A DNA stretch of 59,743 nucleotides from Mnemiopsis leidyi (GCA_000226015.1 JH153212.1:222627-282369); one strand, 5' to 3'; shown: positions 38,701 through 51,672, numbered from the stretch's first letter. Translations and numbers: made by a program. Notes: a model not told the origin generated them from the sequence alone.

Positions 38701-41700
38701 TTTGAACATGATTGTTGTCAACATTAACTTGAATGACATTGTTAATGTCGGAGGGCAATTTCAAATCTTTGGATTAATGATTGGCAAGTTGGGCTACGAA
38801 GCTTAGTATCATTTCGCGCATTCCATAATTCAAATTTCACTAAGCGATCCAAGAATGGAATGTTCTGAAATTAATAAAACCGCATGCTGCTTGATACTCG
38901 CTCACCTGTTAATGTTATTGGCCAGTCTTTATTCAGAATATTATTAGAGATGTACACTGTACTAGTACTGTACATTGTATGTCGCTTCCTTTGCAGCTTT
39001 ACGTAACCGTGCAACCTACCGACAGTACATTACATGTATAATAAACTTTACTTTAAACTGTCAGTATAATTTAGAAGTATTCTTACTGGTTTTTGATTTG
39101 AAAAAAACCAATTTAACTTATATTTGGAGTGCAGTAAATAAGGCTGGTAGTCTGGCTATGGGTTAAGCGATAGGAAATCAACACACTCGTAACAATACAG
39201 TGAGTTTTACCAGTAATGCCTTGACACAAACTCACGCCCAATTTTCATAAATTCGTTAAATTTCAAGTCTCAATTCAAAGATAATCTACCTTTAGCTACG
39301 AAGTCTGTGTATCTCACATCAGAAATTGAATTAATCCGGACCTGGGCTTATAAGTAAATATAAAGATAATAACGCGAATCTAACTTCCAAACGTAAACTG
39401 TGATATAGACTTAACTTCAGATACTCCACCGAGTTGGTTTCAGGAAATAACCACCGGGAATGTTTACCATTTTACGGTCCAATCTTACAAATTACATATA
39501 TGCGCATAATGAAGAAATAATCATCCCCTGAAGAAATTGTACAATAAACAGAAAGACCTATAATTTTCTGGCTAAACTAGATGTATTCACAGTTTGTTAG
39601 TGAAAGTGTTTGTAGGGACCACTTCCAGTTTTCTTTAACCGATTTCGAGGCTATATAAAACAGTTTCCAGCCCTGAAATGCTAAATATGGCACACTACAA
39701 GGATTCCCACAGCAGTAATCCTCCAGAAATAGTCTCCAAAGATACACTTTGAGACTCCAACATGTGTGCACTCGGTTGTTTGTAAACCGACCACAACGTC
39801 CCAACCAATCACTATCCCGGATCTCGCCCACGTGCTCCAACCTGACCAATCAGGAAGCAGTATTTAGACCACGTGACCCCACCACAGACAGCCGAGGTTT
39901 GCGGTTTCAGCCGGTCAGGTCACCGTATGTAAGCTCTGTTAACGGACTCACTACAGAACTGTAATTGTAGTGAACTGTGTAATGGTAAAGCTGGAGAGGT
40001 AGACCATGTAGTTCGCTTATTCGACCGTAGACGGGCAATATACTGTCACGTGACTTTAGATTTTAGTGTGTACTGTCACGTGGTCAAGTATAGGTCGAGG
40101 TTAAGTGCGTGTATTTTGGGAAATCGAGATTAAAGTGATCGAGCTGAAGACTCGGTGTAAACATTACTTGGATTATTAAATATCTAGTGACTATAAGTTC
40201 CTGGTTTTTTGTTATTGAAGGAAAGGGGAAGTTTCGTACACTCATGATTCATGACTTGGCTTGGAATTGTCAAATATGGCCTGTTGAAAGTCTTTCTTGG
40301 ATAGATTCTACAATTCAATACCCCTTCTCCTATGTAATATGTGCCTTCTTGAGGTTTATCGTGTGTTGGAGTGTGTTAGACGACCATGTTCTAGCCGGTC
40401 GTTAATATCGTTTATGTTTAATGGCTCTGGAGATTTGTTTTTATTAGATTGAATGTGACAAAGACTTGGAAGTTTCAAATGCCGAAAGCTGCGTTTCAAA
40501 ACTGTGTGACCATTTTTTCTGTTCCTGATTACTGTGGTTTACAAAAATACTTAGTTCTTCCTTTTAAGAATCCGCCCACTCATGGATGTTGGATATATTT
40601 AATCGCTCAAAATAAGATAGGGCACTTTGGGCAACTTGATTTGAAGTCTTGAAGTGACCACCTTGCGAAGATGTTCAGCGTCCTCTCTAGAATTGAACTA
40701 CGTTCAAAGGGCCCTGTTAAATGTTACGTTAAAGAATGTTTAATGTTAGTAAATTCGGTGTTCAAAACTTGTAGGGTAGTAGTGACTGGTGTGTGTGTAA
40801 GCTGCGCGATCAGGCAATCTATAACATTAAAATGTAGCTCAAAGTATCGGTCTTACCTGATCAAATGAAGATATTATCGATGTCAAGTTTACTTGCATAC
40901 ACTCTTGTACTATGATAGTCCCGTATCTCCTATCAAATTTATCAAAACCACAGCAAATCAGCAACTATTGTCCCTTCATCTCTCAACCAGCACCCATACA
41001 ACATAGCCTCGCACTGCACTCTCAAACCGAGTTTTTGACACAAACTCCAGGGTAACTTGACCGGAGGACTCCATGATTTGACATCAAATACAGGGGACAT
41101 CAAATCCAGGGGAGTCTTCATGTTTTAGAGTGAATAAAATCAGGAGATACAACGCATGTTTTTGGAGTTATAAAATTCCAGGGTATACAAGTAATGTTTT
41201 TGAAGTGATAAGATCCAGGGTATACAAGTCTTGTTTTTGAAGTGATAAGATCCAGGGTGCCTAGTCTGTACCTGGAGACGCTATGTGTCCTGGTGGTACT
41301 CACGCCGACAGTTTTGTCATATCTGACAAGTGTCGGCGTGGTCTGGCCGGTGTGATGATGTCTTGTAATGGATATTTTGTGTGCTGTTTTTTGGTAAGGA
41401 GTCAAGTAGCTGGCGGTAGGGCGGGGAATTGACTTTAATTTTTGTAAATATCTAAATGTTGTGGAAATGGGTTATCTAGTCTCTTTAAGTCGCTTTTAGG
41501 GTTTCATGAGCTCGGTCATTTCTAACTGTCGAATGGACCCCTCGTGGCCTAAAACTCGATAAGACAAGCCCTTAAAATGGTATTATAATGGCATGGCTTA
41601 CATTAGATGATATGTTATCTTTTTGAATTGACATTTTAAATCAAATATAAAGCCCATCTTAAAGTCGTCAGACATTCCATAAATATCTAGTCGTCAGATA

Positions 41701-44700
41701 ATACCTGTGGTTCCCTTAACAATGCAAAGTCACTATCAAAGTATTGACTGCACCAGATAGTTTCCATGCTGCTAATCGGACTGATATATTCCCACCATTG
41801 TTTAAACATGGACAGTGAAGTAACCTGAAACAGCGGCCTTGGTTAGCTGCTCCAGTTTCCAAAACAAACAACTCCTTCATGTCTAATTGTTTTGTCATCA
41901 CGTGACCTATTGTAAGTGTCACGTGATTAAGGCTGTGGTTGGTGCGGTGTTCTCTGACAGGTAAAGATACAAGCACCTGTCTGTGGCGGGGTCGATGGAT
42001 CAAGCCTGATTCCAACAAGCAAATATGTGGCGGTTTACATGCAGCCGGCTAAATGGTAGCTTGAAAAGTATTTACCGTGGAATTTATCTGCACAATGGAG
42101 ATGGAGATATGGTGTATATAAGGTTGAGGCACGGTGATTGTGGTGGTGGGACGATTTTGAAACCACCTCATAAATTGAATATAATCAATCAAATAAACCC
42201 GCCCTCGTCCTCCCTCCTCTCTCTCTCGGCCTGCGTACCCATTGTTTAAACTCCAGCCAATATATCAGACCCTGGTCCCAGGTATAGCCGATAGATTTGA
42301 TAACCAATCTGATGCAGCTCCCTCTCTAGACCCAGGTTCATTATCAACAACCTCAGCACCAATAGGAGACCTCCCTCATCACCATCCTCCAATCAGAAAT
42401 AATCTACCGCGATATCAACCAATCAGATGCGATATACCAAAACATGTACACAGATCTCCCTAAACCACATAACTTCACCAAACTGGTGGTTTATCTTGCA
42501 AACAGAATACCTGCTCCCTGCTGCTCCCACTACCCCGCCAGGTTGTGCAGGATGAAATGTCTTGCATGTCAAGTAAATTATACCGCCCGAAGAAAAACAA
42601 TTTGGGTAATGGAGCAGATGCTTGCTGGTAAGTGTCAATGATTATCGGATGTCATTATTGGAGTCTCAGACGTGATTTGGCAAGGAGCTGGAACTTGGGA
42701 GTTTTCGGTTTTGGGTGCCGTGTGTGGTGTAGAAGTGTAAGTAGCTGTTTAGTTGAGGGTGAAAGTGGAGGGAAAGTTTGGGCTTCAAATAAACCTGGGA
42801 CACTTAAACTTTATTCGGGATAATTCTACCAAATTTGTAAACCTTAATGTTGATTTCAACCGGCATAAAGAGAAGGCAACCGCGTAAAGGTGGCGCTTTT
42901 GACATTTCGTCGGTGCCTCTTAAATCATGTCGACATCCCTCAATTCACTACAGTTACATCAATCAAAGCAGCTCAGCGGGGAATCATACAGATTTGACAC
43001 ATTGCCGGAGCATGGTATGAGCTAAAGTTCCTATATTCAATGGACCCACCAGCTTCATACCCTTCCTTAGTTTAACCAATCAGAAGTCTCCTCGCTTCCA
43101 CGTGAGAGGATCCCTCCAATCAGCTTCCATTGCTTAGCTCCCTTTGATTACAGGTTCCCATTATCATCCAGAGCTCTGTTTATGTCCTTTGTGGTAGACT
43201 CAATTGTACAAGGTTTGACGGCAGAGTCTACCGAATGACTCAAGTCGTCCACTCAAACAAGGGCAACTCTTTGCCAAAGAGGTGTTTTAAACAAGACGCT
43301 ATTTTGGGGCAAGGTTCTATCACGTGCTCCAACCACGTGATCTCCTTATATGGCACGTGAAGGGTTAACGGGGAAAAATCTATTGTTAACGGTTTGCAAC
43401 AAGCTTGGAAGGTTGGTTGATTATGTGAAGGTGGCATTGTCCTAGATCGTGTTGAGGTTATAATAAACGGCGCCCGTTTGGTTTATGAAATGGTTAGGAG
43501 GGTTTTAACTTTCGGGGGGTATAAGAACATTCTAATTGGTTGAATGTTAGACCTCTTGAGGGTAATGGGAAATATGTACATTGCATGTGGACTTAGAGTT
43601 GAGGTAATGTTGGGGTATGTTCATTGAGGTACGGTTAAGTTGTAACAATTAGAGTGCCTTCTGAAACAATGAAATGTGAAAGTTTTAAAAAAAGTGAAAG
43701 TTTTTAACTTGGTCACGTGATTTGGACGAAGATAAAAGTATAAAACAGGCTCGTTTCTTTGTTCGTTCAACAAGAGATAAGAGCTAAGTAGACTTGAAAG
43801 TATTGTTTTACACGTTATCATGTACATCTTGTAGCTTTGTCCGGTGATCTGACTTATAGTACATCGGTACTTTTTAGTGGTGTTACTTACCACAATGTTA
43901 TCACAAGTTACACCTTTAAGTTATACATAACAAGCCGCTGCTTATCATCTCCGCTCCCAATCAAATCAGGTTTAGTCCATGGCCACATCTAGCAGTTCTA
44001 TACTGGATCAGGATATCATGGTATTCGTAGGAGGCTCGAGAACTTAGTGTATTGGTAGTGGTCTTGTATGGGATGTATCAGCGGAATGAAATGTAGAAAT
44101 AAGTAAGTGAAGGTTTCAGTCTGATTGAAACAATATGACTCCTGATTAAAATCTAGTTTGTAGTTAGGACCTCTGTGTCTCTACATTGTGCAATGCTGTA
44201 CAGGATGCACTAGAATGACAGGTTTAAATGTTGAAGGAGCAGTGACGTCTTAATCGTGACGCATTCATTCTCTTTGTCTTTTAAAATAGGTTCACGGAAA
44301 TGGATTTAAGCTAAACTTATAATTCCTAGAAACATAATGAACAAAATATAACATTGTCTTGACAAACTAAACTCACCAGCCCTAGCCGACACCCCCTTCC
44401 CCAGTCGCCCCGACACACATGTTGGAGGGGGATTTCCCCCTTATCCCCCGTGTTTTCACGTCAAACCCCCTTCTTCCTCAACTAGAACAATGACGTTATA
44501 TTAACACACCTTGCTTCCTGTCTGGGATTACAAAGATCACACTCATATCTCTTTCTCTGATGACCTCACCAGAAATATGGGGCAGCAATAAGCAGTAGTA
44601 TTTGTCATGGTATTGTTTACATAACATTGAGTTTGTGTAATGCTATTTGTGGGTTTGTACCGATACACCAGAATAGTCTACACGAGTGTCAAAGTGTGAT

Positions 44701-45159
44701 AATATGTTTATGTAGATGTGAATAACAACGTACTTGCATAGATCAAAATGGATTAATTTCACCAACCTAAGTTAAATATTAAAAGTAGATCGCTCCAAAA
44801 ATTTGAAGGTTTCAATAGAATAAACTTAATTTTAGCAAATGTAACTGCAAACTGCAAAGCTTACCTCTGTCCATCAAGAAGTAGTGTGTAGTAACTTAGT
44901 AAGTAGTGTTTGAGTAATTAGTACAACAACAATAGTTAGTCTGAAGCTTTTGGAAAATAAGTTTAACGATTGGACGATTGTTTATCAGCCGCACGATAGA
45001 CCGATTGAAGTGTTGAAGTTGAAAACATTTATTGAGTGTTCCGATGAAGCTGTCATAAACAGAGAAATTCATCCCCTGTCTCATTTGTCGCCTTTATAGC
45101 CGAGAAATTCTATAAAACTTCAAACTTATCGTCTCCAATAACAATAACCTTCTCCTCAG
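35736..45159. other. long intron or intergenic stretch rich in CACGTG and CCAAT motifs
   Basis: I find no convincing exon in 9.4 kb. About fifteen CACGTG sites cluster at 36296-36425, 39829-40077, 41899-41920 and 43099-43714, often beside CCAATCA or ATTGG motifs. Short tandem repeats lie at about 37555-37615 (GGAGAGGTGATGGTTTGTAG), 38586-38655 (AACCTGCTCGGCAAACCCGCTC) and 41155-41255 (TTTTTGAAGTGATAAGATCC). A candidate acceptor and Cys-rich peptide at 40449-40530 did not fit the phase. Confidence 0.5.
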
Positions 45160-48100
45160 CACGTGATTGCTACATCGAGAAAGGTGCCGGGTTTGACTAC
45201 CAGGGGAATGTCAGTGTAACGACCAGCGGTGTTGCATGTGTACCCTGGAGAGATTCCCTCTACAGGTGAGATCACGTGTTGAGATCACGTGTTGAGATCA
45301 CGTGTTGAAATCACGTGATTTAACATAGGATCGCGTGTCTTTTTTTCATTTTCTAGTTGTAAAATTTCAATCATTTTAATTGTAACTGCCTCAAAATTGT
45401 GAAAAAGCTGATGAAACAGAGTGATGCAATGAAGTGATCAAGTTTTACGTGTTTGATTGAACAACAATTTGTTTAATTCCATAAAACTATACATATTTAA
45501 CTTAATTGATAGCGAGTTAGTAAAGTGTAACTTAACAAACTATTTAGTGCATACCTGGACTATACTTACTTGAGGTAAGCTAAAATTGAGTGCTACTTTC
45601 TGAATTTCGCTCAAGTGAGTAATGTGATGAGTGCCAAATTTGAGAGTTGAGAAAAACGTCTGAATATTGTGAATTTTACAAGTATTTTTCCAGGTTCCAC
45701 TAAACTTGGAATGTTATTTTAGTGCTGTGCATGATTTGAAATGTTGAATTTTGTTGATTTGAAAAAAGCGTGTCCTTGACCGTGACGTATCTTGCTTTGT
45801 TTGAAATAACAAATAATTTAGTTAATTAGAACAAACTTTGTTCCAATTTGCTTAACAAAGTAGACTTAACAAAGTGACTTAAAAAAGTACGCATTATGTG
45901 TGATATAACTTCGTTCTGATTTCAAACATGTACACGTGATCATTGTGTGTGTTCAGGAATGATTAATATACCACGTGACTTTTACCAAAGAGCCATATGT
46001 GACGGAGTTAACTGATTATGTAGTTAGCAAATAGTTAAGCTAAATCTAAGAGTGTCGAGCAACACATGAGACATAAAACCAATAACAAAGTTAACATAAG
46101 ATCATAGTAGTTTTAGGGAAGGGTCACATTTATTTTCTTTCATGTGTCATCCTTTAATATATGAGAAGTGTTACGACCAATCAATATCGAGAATCGATGC
46201 CACGTGATATATCAGATTTGTGACCCCTCCCCAACAAGACCTACCCTCCCTTAACACTTTCCTCCCCGCTGCAGTTTCAACAGACACAAACTTGCTGAGA
46301 ATTTCTGCCGTAACCCTAACCCTGACGTGTACGATAAACCGTGGTGTCCGACAAACGACCCCAACAAGCCCCAAGAAGAGTGCAACATCCCACAGTGTTC
46401 TGGTAAGTTTGTTTGTTTGTTTGTTTGTTTGTTTGTTTGTTTGTTTGTTTGTTTGTTTGTTTGTTTGTTTGTTTGTTTGTTTGTTTGTTTGTTTGTTTGT
46501 TTGTTTGTTTGTTTGTCAGATTTCACAATAATCTTTTTAATGATAAGTCATATCAATTATCTGTTATTTTGGAGGACAAATCATTCAGTGTATTTCTTTT
46601 TAAGCTGTTTCTGTATATAATGTTTCTTTTTCCGTTAATGTAGAAAAGTCAACCTTCAATTTTTGTATGTTTTAATGTTAAATGCCAATAATTAACTACA
46701 TATTGTGGATCACGTCGCGACTTGTGATGGAAATTAATTAAAGTAATTCTTACTCATGTCTAGACTCTAGACACTTCTGAATGTATGAAAAATAGCACAC
46801 GACAAATTAGAAAACCATAAATGTGGTATTACTGCTTAGCAAACACGTAGCGCGACATGATGTACAAAATACATTAGTCCTCCTTATTGGTTCTACCTTG
46901 TAAGAGTGACAATTCAGGCCAATAACATGAGCACGNNNNNNNNNNTCAGCACGTGATTGCTACATCGAGAAAGGTGCCGGGTTTGACTACCAGGGGAATG
47001 TTAGTGTAACGACCAGCGGTGTTGCATGTGTGCCCTGGAGAGATTCCCTTTACAGGTGAGATCACGTGTTAAGATCACGTGTTGAGATCACGTGATTTAA
47101 CATTGGGTCGCGTGTCTTTTTTTACATTTTCTAATCGTAAAATTTCAATCACTCCAATCGGAACTGCCCCCAAATTGTGAAAAAGCTGATGAAACAGAGT
47201 GATGCAATGAAGTGATCAAGTTTTACGCGTGTGATTGAACAACAATTTGTTTAATTCATTTGAACTAGACAAATGTAACTAAATTTGCAACAGCGAGTTA
47301 GTAAAGTGTAACTTAACAAACCATTTAGTGCATACCTGGACTATACTTACTTGAGGTAAGCTAAAATTGAGTGCTACTTTCTGAATTTCGCTCAAGTGAG
47401 TAATGAAAGTCTGTTGTGATAAGTGCCAAATTTGAGAGTTGAGAAAAACGTCATATTGTGAATTTTGCGAGTATTTTTCCCGTTTCCACTAAACTTGGAA
47501 TGTTTTTTTAGTGCTGTGCATGATTTGAAATGTCGAATTTTGTTGATTTGAAAAAGCGTGTCCTTGACCGTGACGTATCTTGCTTTGTTTGAAATAAATA
47601 ATTTAGTAAATTTGAACAAACTTTGTTCCAATTTGCTTTAAAAAGTGACTTAATTAAGTACGCATTATGTGTGATATAAAAACTTGACTTGGTTCTGATT
47701 TCCAATACGTACACATGATCTTCGTGTGTGTAAATGTACCACGTGACCTTTCACCAAAGAAAAGAGCGAAATGTGACGAGATTTAACTGATTATGTAGTT
47801 AGCAAATAGTTAGGGCCGGAACACACTGGAGAAAAAGTTGTGGAAAAGTTGAAATTTATCTATACGAGGATAATTTGTGCTGTGTGTTCGCCTGTAGACC
47901 CCCTCCATGGAGAAATGCAAAATTCTCCACGGATTCAAAATTTAACCCTCCAACTACATCTAATAGTGTCGAGCAACACATGTCGATAGTGATAGTGAGA
48001 CATAAAACCAATAACAAAGTTTACATAAGATCATAGTAGTTCCAGGGATGGGTCACTTTTTTTCTTTCATGTGTCATCCATTAATATATAAGAAGTGTTA

Positions 48101-48329
48101 CGACCAATCAATATCGAGAATCGATGCCACGTGATATATCAGATTTGTGACCCCTCCCCAACAAGACCTACCCTCCCTTAACACTTTCCTCCCCGCTGCA
48201 GTTTCAACAGACACAAACTTGCTGAGAACTTCTGCCGTAACCCTAACCCTGACGTGTACGATAAACCTTGGTGTCCGACAAACGACCCCAACAAGCCCCA
48301 AGAAGAGTGCAACATCCCACAGTGTTCTG
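45160..48329 (+). CDS. two tandem kringle domains of the secreted modular protein
   Basis: Kringles are triple-loop, three-disulfide extracellular binding modules. Each here is made of two exons: 45160-45265 plus 46275-46402, and 46950-47055 plus 48202-48329. Each domain starts DCYIEKGAGFDYQG and includes the second-Cys segment VACVPWRDSLYR. It then has FNRHKLAENFCRNPNP, PWCPTN and EECNIPQC, so all six cysteines and the kringle-typical NFCRNP and PWC are present. Modules are phase 1 at both ends, which permits duplication, and the second joins the first in phase. The predicted proteins of the two copies are identical; five codons differ silently. The 3' end of the gene after 48329 was not found. 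Orientation and phase link it to the chitin-binding exons at 35298. Confidence 0.9.
46113..46234. mobile_element. foldback element with CCAAT and CACGTG core, copy 1
   Basis: Left end AGGGAAGGGTCACATTTA and right end CAGATTTGTGACCCCTCCCC are inverted. The core has CGACCAATCAATAT and CCACGTGATAT. It lies in the kringle-1 intron, ending about 40 bp before the acceptor of the second exon. Confidence 0.65.
46408..46516. repeat. GTTT microsatellite after kringle-1 donor
   Basis: About 27 copies of GTTT starting 2-5 bp after the donor GTAAGTTT at 46403. It looks like an expansion of the donor's own GTTT. Confidence 0.95.
46936..46945. other. short N run at duplication junction
   Basis: Ten N at the exact boundary between the two kringle-bearing copies. 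It raises the possibility of an assembly join. Confidence 0.98.
48042..48160. mobile_element. foldback element with CCAAT and CACGTG core, copy 2
   Basis: Counterpart of 46113-46234 in the second kringle unit, with the same ends and core. Present in both units, it was inserted before the duplication. Confidence 0.65.
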
Positions 48330-48334
48330 GTAAG

Positions 48335-48400
48335 TTTGTATGTTTGTTTGTTTGTTTGTTTGTTTGTTTGTTTGTTTGTTTGTTTGTTTGTTTGTTTGTC
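48335..48400. repeat. GTTT microsatellite after kringle-2 donor
   Basis: About 15 copies of GTTT right after the donor GTAAGTTT, at the same position as in copy 1 but shorter. Confidence 0.95.
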
Positions 48401-48401
48401 A

Positions 48402-50140
48402 GATTATACATTCATCTTTCTATCAATTGTCTGTTATTTTGGAGGTCAACTCATTCAGTGTGTTACTTTTTTAGCTGTTTTTTAAGCTGTTTATTTTTTC
48501 CGTTAATGTAGAAAAGTTTACCTTCAATTTTTGGATGTTTTTATGTTTAATGTCAATGATTAACTACATATTGTGGATCACGTTGCGACTTGTGATGGAA
48601 ATTAATTAACAAAATTCTTACTCATGTCTAGACCCTAGACACTTCTGAATGTATGAAAATAGCACACGACAAATTAGAAAACCATAAATGTGGTATTACT
48701 GCTTAGCAAACACGTAGCGCGACATGATGTACAAAATACATTAGTCCTCCTTATTGGTTCACCTTGTAAGAGTGACAATTCAGGCCAATAACATGAGCAC
48801 GAGAAATTAACTTTAGTTTTTGGTGCGTTGAGGGACTTCTGGAAACCATAAAGTTTAAACACTGTCTATATCGTTGTCCTTTGTGATCTCAAACTCCCGA
48901 CCTTGTTCACGTGAACTGCGACTAACATTATGAGATTCTTTGTTTGATTTTACTGAAGTTGTTTTTGTGTCACTTTTTGGGGTTTCCTCTGATTCCACGA
49001 GCTTCTCTCTTGAAGTGATTAGATGCCCTTAGGCTGAAATTAATACTACCGGGAAGGTTGAGGTTGTTAACAGTCTTCAGAAAACTGGCTTAGTCTCTTC
49101 ATTATTCCTATTTTTTTCATGTACCTTATTGGATGTTACATTTCCATTATGTTCGAGTATTCAAGTATTCAATATAACGTGATCATGCAATATGCGTTTT
49201 TGGTCGAGTATGAAACATGCAGTAAGTGGATGACTATGAAGTAAAATTGTAAAAAAATCAATCAACAATTTCGGATAATGTCCGAGTTTCGACCCTCACG
49301 GCAGTACTTACCGAACACCAAATAATGGGTTGAATTCAAGTCTCGTAGAATCTCCCCAAAGTCAACAATGAAAATTCTAGCAAAAAGTTTTTCTTTGTTT
49401 TGGTGGACCTGCGCTGCAGTAATTACGTCGAGAATTAAAAGCTGACCTCTCCTAGTCAGCTATTGGTTCGCCCAATGTCCCCCAAACTGTCGACAAAACG
49501 ATTGGCGGTGTGATATCACGTGACCAAGGAGCATCTTCTGGGTAATTAGAAGTGTACGATGATACCGAGTATGGCTGTTACAGTTCGGAAAATGATTTGA
49601 CCATTTTTGGTCGGATTGAGTTTAATCTCGGGTGAGATTGAAGCGTAACCCTTCGTGTCTTTATGAGAAATGGTTTCTGAAACTTTGAAGTGTGTAGTGC
49701 TTAAACAAAGTAGAATTTAGAAAGATGGGCGTTGAAAGATGTTTGTAGTACTCTAATGAAATCTCGAAATTATAAATAATATTTTTTTATTTGGAGATTA
49801 AAATATCAAATTGAATTAAATTAAAGGATTATCTGACAGCTGATATTTATGATTTGCGATAAAATGCCGTCTGGGCATGGGCAATGCTTTATTCAATCTT
49901 TTATCAGTTATCATACAGATTACAGACGTTGTTGGGGAATTCATGGAAAATAGTCGGACATCGTCTTTTATCACTTGACAACGTTCTCGAAATTGAGATG
50001 TCGTATCTGGTTTCTCATAAGTCGGTCGCTTTCACATGATAGAAAAATTGCCAACTCCATCCCATATACTGATAGTCATACAGAGAAAAGTAACATTCAA
50101 ATCAGAACTGCTATGAGACTAAATAACTACCCGCTACTAC
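48402..50140. other. no gene recognised; 3' continuation of kringle gene not found
   Basis: The first ~400 bp repeats the flank of kringle copy 1. The rest is AT-rich with CACGTG at about 48906 and 49517. A TGCAG acceptor near 49416 would give a short in-phase C-terminus, but this is too weak to call. Confidence 0.4.
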
Positions 50141-50146
50141 TACTAT

Positions 50147-50152
50147 TTTATT
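50147..50152 (-). terminator. candidate polyadenylation signal, copy A
   Basis: TTTATT on the plus strand, AATAAA on the minus, about 215 bp past the copy A stop. The distance matches that in copies B and C. Confidence 0.4.
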
Positions 50153-50366
50153 TCAATTCAAACTATAAATAAAATCTTAATATATATAGCAGCATGGCAG
50201 GAACATTAAGATATATAGATCTTGGAATCACCTTTTAAGTTCAAACTATAAGAGCATATAACTGCAGCATATTATATCCAACTTACATTTTACCACAAGT
50301 TTACAAAAGGCAACTTGAAATGAAAAAGCCAGCTTGAGTTGAAACTTGAAACGCAATGAACTCAAC

Positions 50367-51672
50367 TTAAAGCCATTCAACACTGCGGTAGGCAAGCGCC
50401 GAGAATACAGTGAGTTTAACAAACCAAATCCAAACATCAAAAGACAGAGACCCAACACCATTAGACAAACATTCAACACCATTAGACAAAGTTTCAATGC
50501 CATTAGACAAAGATCCAATGCCTGTAGACAAAGGTCCGATGCCATTACCGAGAAGCTCAGTACCAGGCGAAGAAGTCCCATTTTCCACGAGGTTCCCTAG
50601 CTCTGTCTCAGTAGGATGACAATCTACCAGAGATAGAAACATCTGGCAAGGCACGGTGTAGATCTTTAGATAGGATCCGTTATCGAACTTAGCTCCAAAA
50701 CCAGGGTTACATCGCACTGTTATCTCCTCCCCTGGTAGAAACACAGGGACCATGTCGTTCAGGAGGACCTGTCCGTGTTGAACAGAGAGGTCGCTACAGG
50801 TAGTACTCAGAAGGTCCTTTTTGGGGATAAGTTCTAACTCAGTCAGAGTGTAGTTGACTGTCAGATCCCAGGGAGTTTCAGAAGGAAGTGTTGCAGAGAG
50901 TTTTTTCTGGTTCATGTTGATAACCCTAGACAAGTTCCATCCCCGATCAGTTATTGAAGTCACGGACCGCACTCTGCCTTGCCTTTGGGAGCATTTCGTT
51001 GTTCTTTTTCTTGTTATCGCAAGCCTGCATAATTGCCGTCCAGGTATTGTCATGTGTTAGATATGTAAGGCAGTATTCAGGGTGACCCCGAACTTGCAAT
51101 ATCGTCTCGGTACAGCCGTGCAGCTGGGTCTGTATTCCAGTGCAGTTCAGCTCCCATTTAACTGCATCACCACAGTGACTGGTCCAGTACACTGGGTATA
51201 CTTGCTTTGGTGAAGTCTCCTGAAAGTCAGCCTGAAGACAGATCCCAGGGTCTGGTTTATAGATAACCACACCGTCATCCTGACTGGACTCGAAAATGCT
51301 TATCTCGGACTCGGTTTTGTTGAGAAAGAGAGGCAGGACTAGATTGATGCAGTTCTTTGACGAATACAAGATGGAGGTAGACACGTTAATTCTTTGTTCC
51401 ACGCTTTTATCGTCCTCTTTGTACAGGGAACAAGACCGAGTGTTGTTGAACTGAGTGTTGTTGAACTGAGAGTTGTTTAACTGCTTAGAGAAGGAGAACA
51501 ACTGACATTCTTCATCGTACCTGCAATAGTCCCAACAGTCTTTATCCGCAGGGAGGTCAAATTTTCTGTATGGTGTGGACAATATATCCCTGAAGTCAAT
51601 GTAGCAGTCAAAGCAATTTACTACAGATAGTGCACTCAGAAATGCTAACAATTTGGGTACGTTCTGATACAT
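50367..51672 (-). pseudogene. PAN/lectin-like/sushi protein, copy A (frameshifted)
   Basis: First of three intronless paralogues. The start at 51672 (MYQN) gives a signal peptide ending near VVNCFDCYIDF. Next come a PAN/apple-like domain (DCWDYCRYDEECQLFSF) and a possible beta-trefoil lectin segment (PGICLQADF, GDAVKWELNC). After about codon 235 (near 50965-50975) one extra base relative to copies B and C shifts the frame. The frame continuing on the other side encodes the sushi domain (TCSDLSVQHGQVLL, VRCNPGFGAKFDNGS). The C-terminus differs from the paralogues: five 7-residue repeats of the form GIGSLSN, then a hydrophobic end. It is either a young pseudogene or a real gene with a sequencing error. 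A short extra NSQFNNTQFNNTR repeat lies in the PAN region. Confidence 0.75.
50449..50550. repeat. 21-bp coding repeat in copy A
   Basis: About five units resembling CCATTAGACAAAGATCCAATG encode the 7-residue repeats GIGPLST, GIGSLSN, GIETLSN, GVECLSN and GVGSLSF. Absent from copies B and C. Confidence 0.88.

Larger units (their letters stand above)
45160..48801 (+). repeat. ~1.8-kb direct duplication carrying one kringle each
   Basis: 45155-46935 and 46946-48801 align along their whole length: both kringle exons, the CACGTG mini-repeats after the first donor, the foldback element, the GTTT microsatellite and the flank ending GCCAATAACATGAGCACG. Copies differ by substitutions, small indels, a GTTT length difference and an extra block at about 47813-47960 in copy 2. 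A 10-base N run lies exactly at the junction. Confidence 0.92.

Noticed and set aside
38990..39050. Exon after acceptor CCTTTGCAG
   Set aside because: Open in phase but no donor before AT-rich low-complexity sequence, and no domain pattern.
40449..40530. Cys-rich exon for the chitin-binding/kringle gene
   Set aside because: Joining from phase 1 gives an immediate TGA, and no donor follows before the stop in the open frame.
42242..42463. Pro/His-rich ORF in the long intron
   Set aside because: Composition reflects CCAATCA-rich motif sequence; no splice sites in frame.
50246..50581. Leu-rich minus-strand ORF (LCLMALKLCLM repeats)
   Set aside because: Alternative frame of the 21-bp repeat at the end of copy A.
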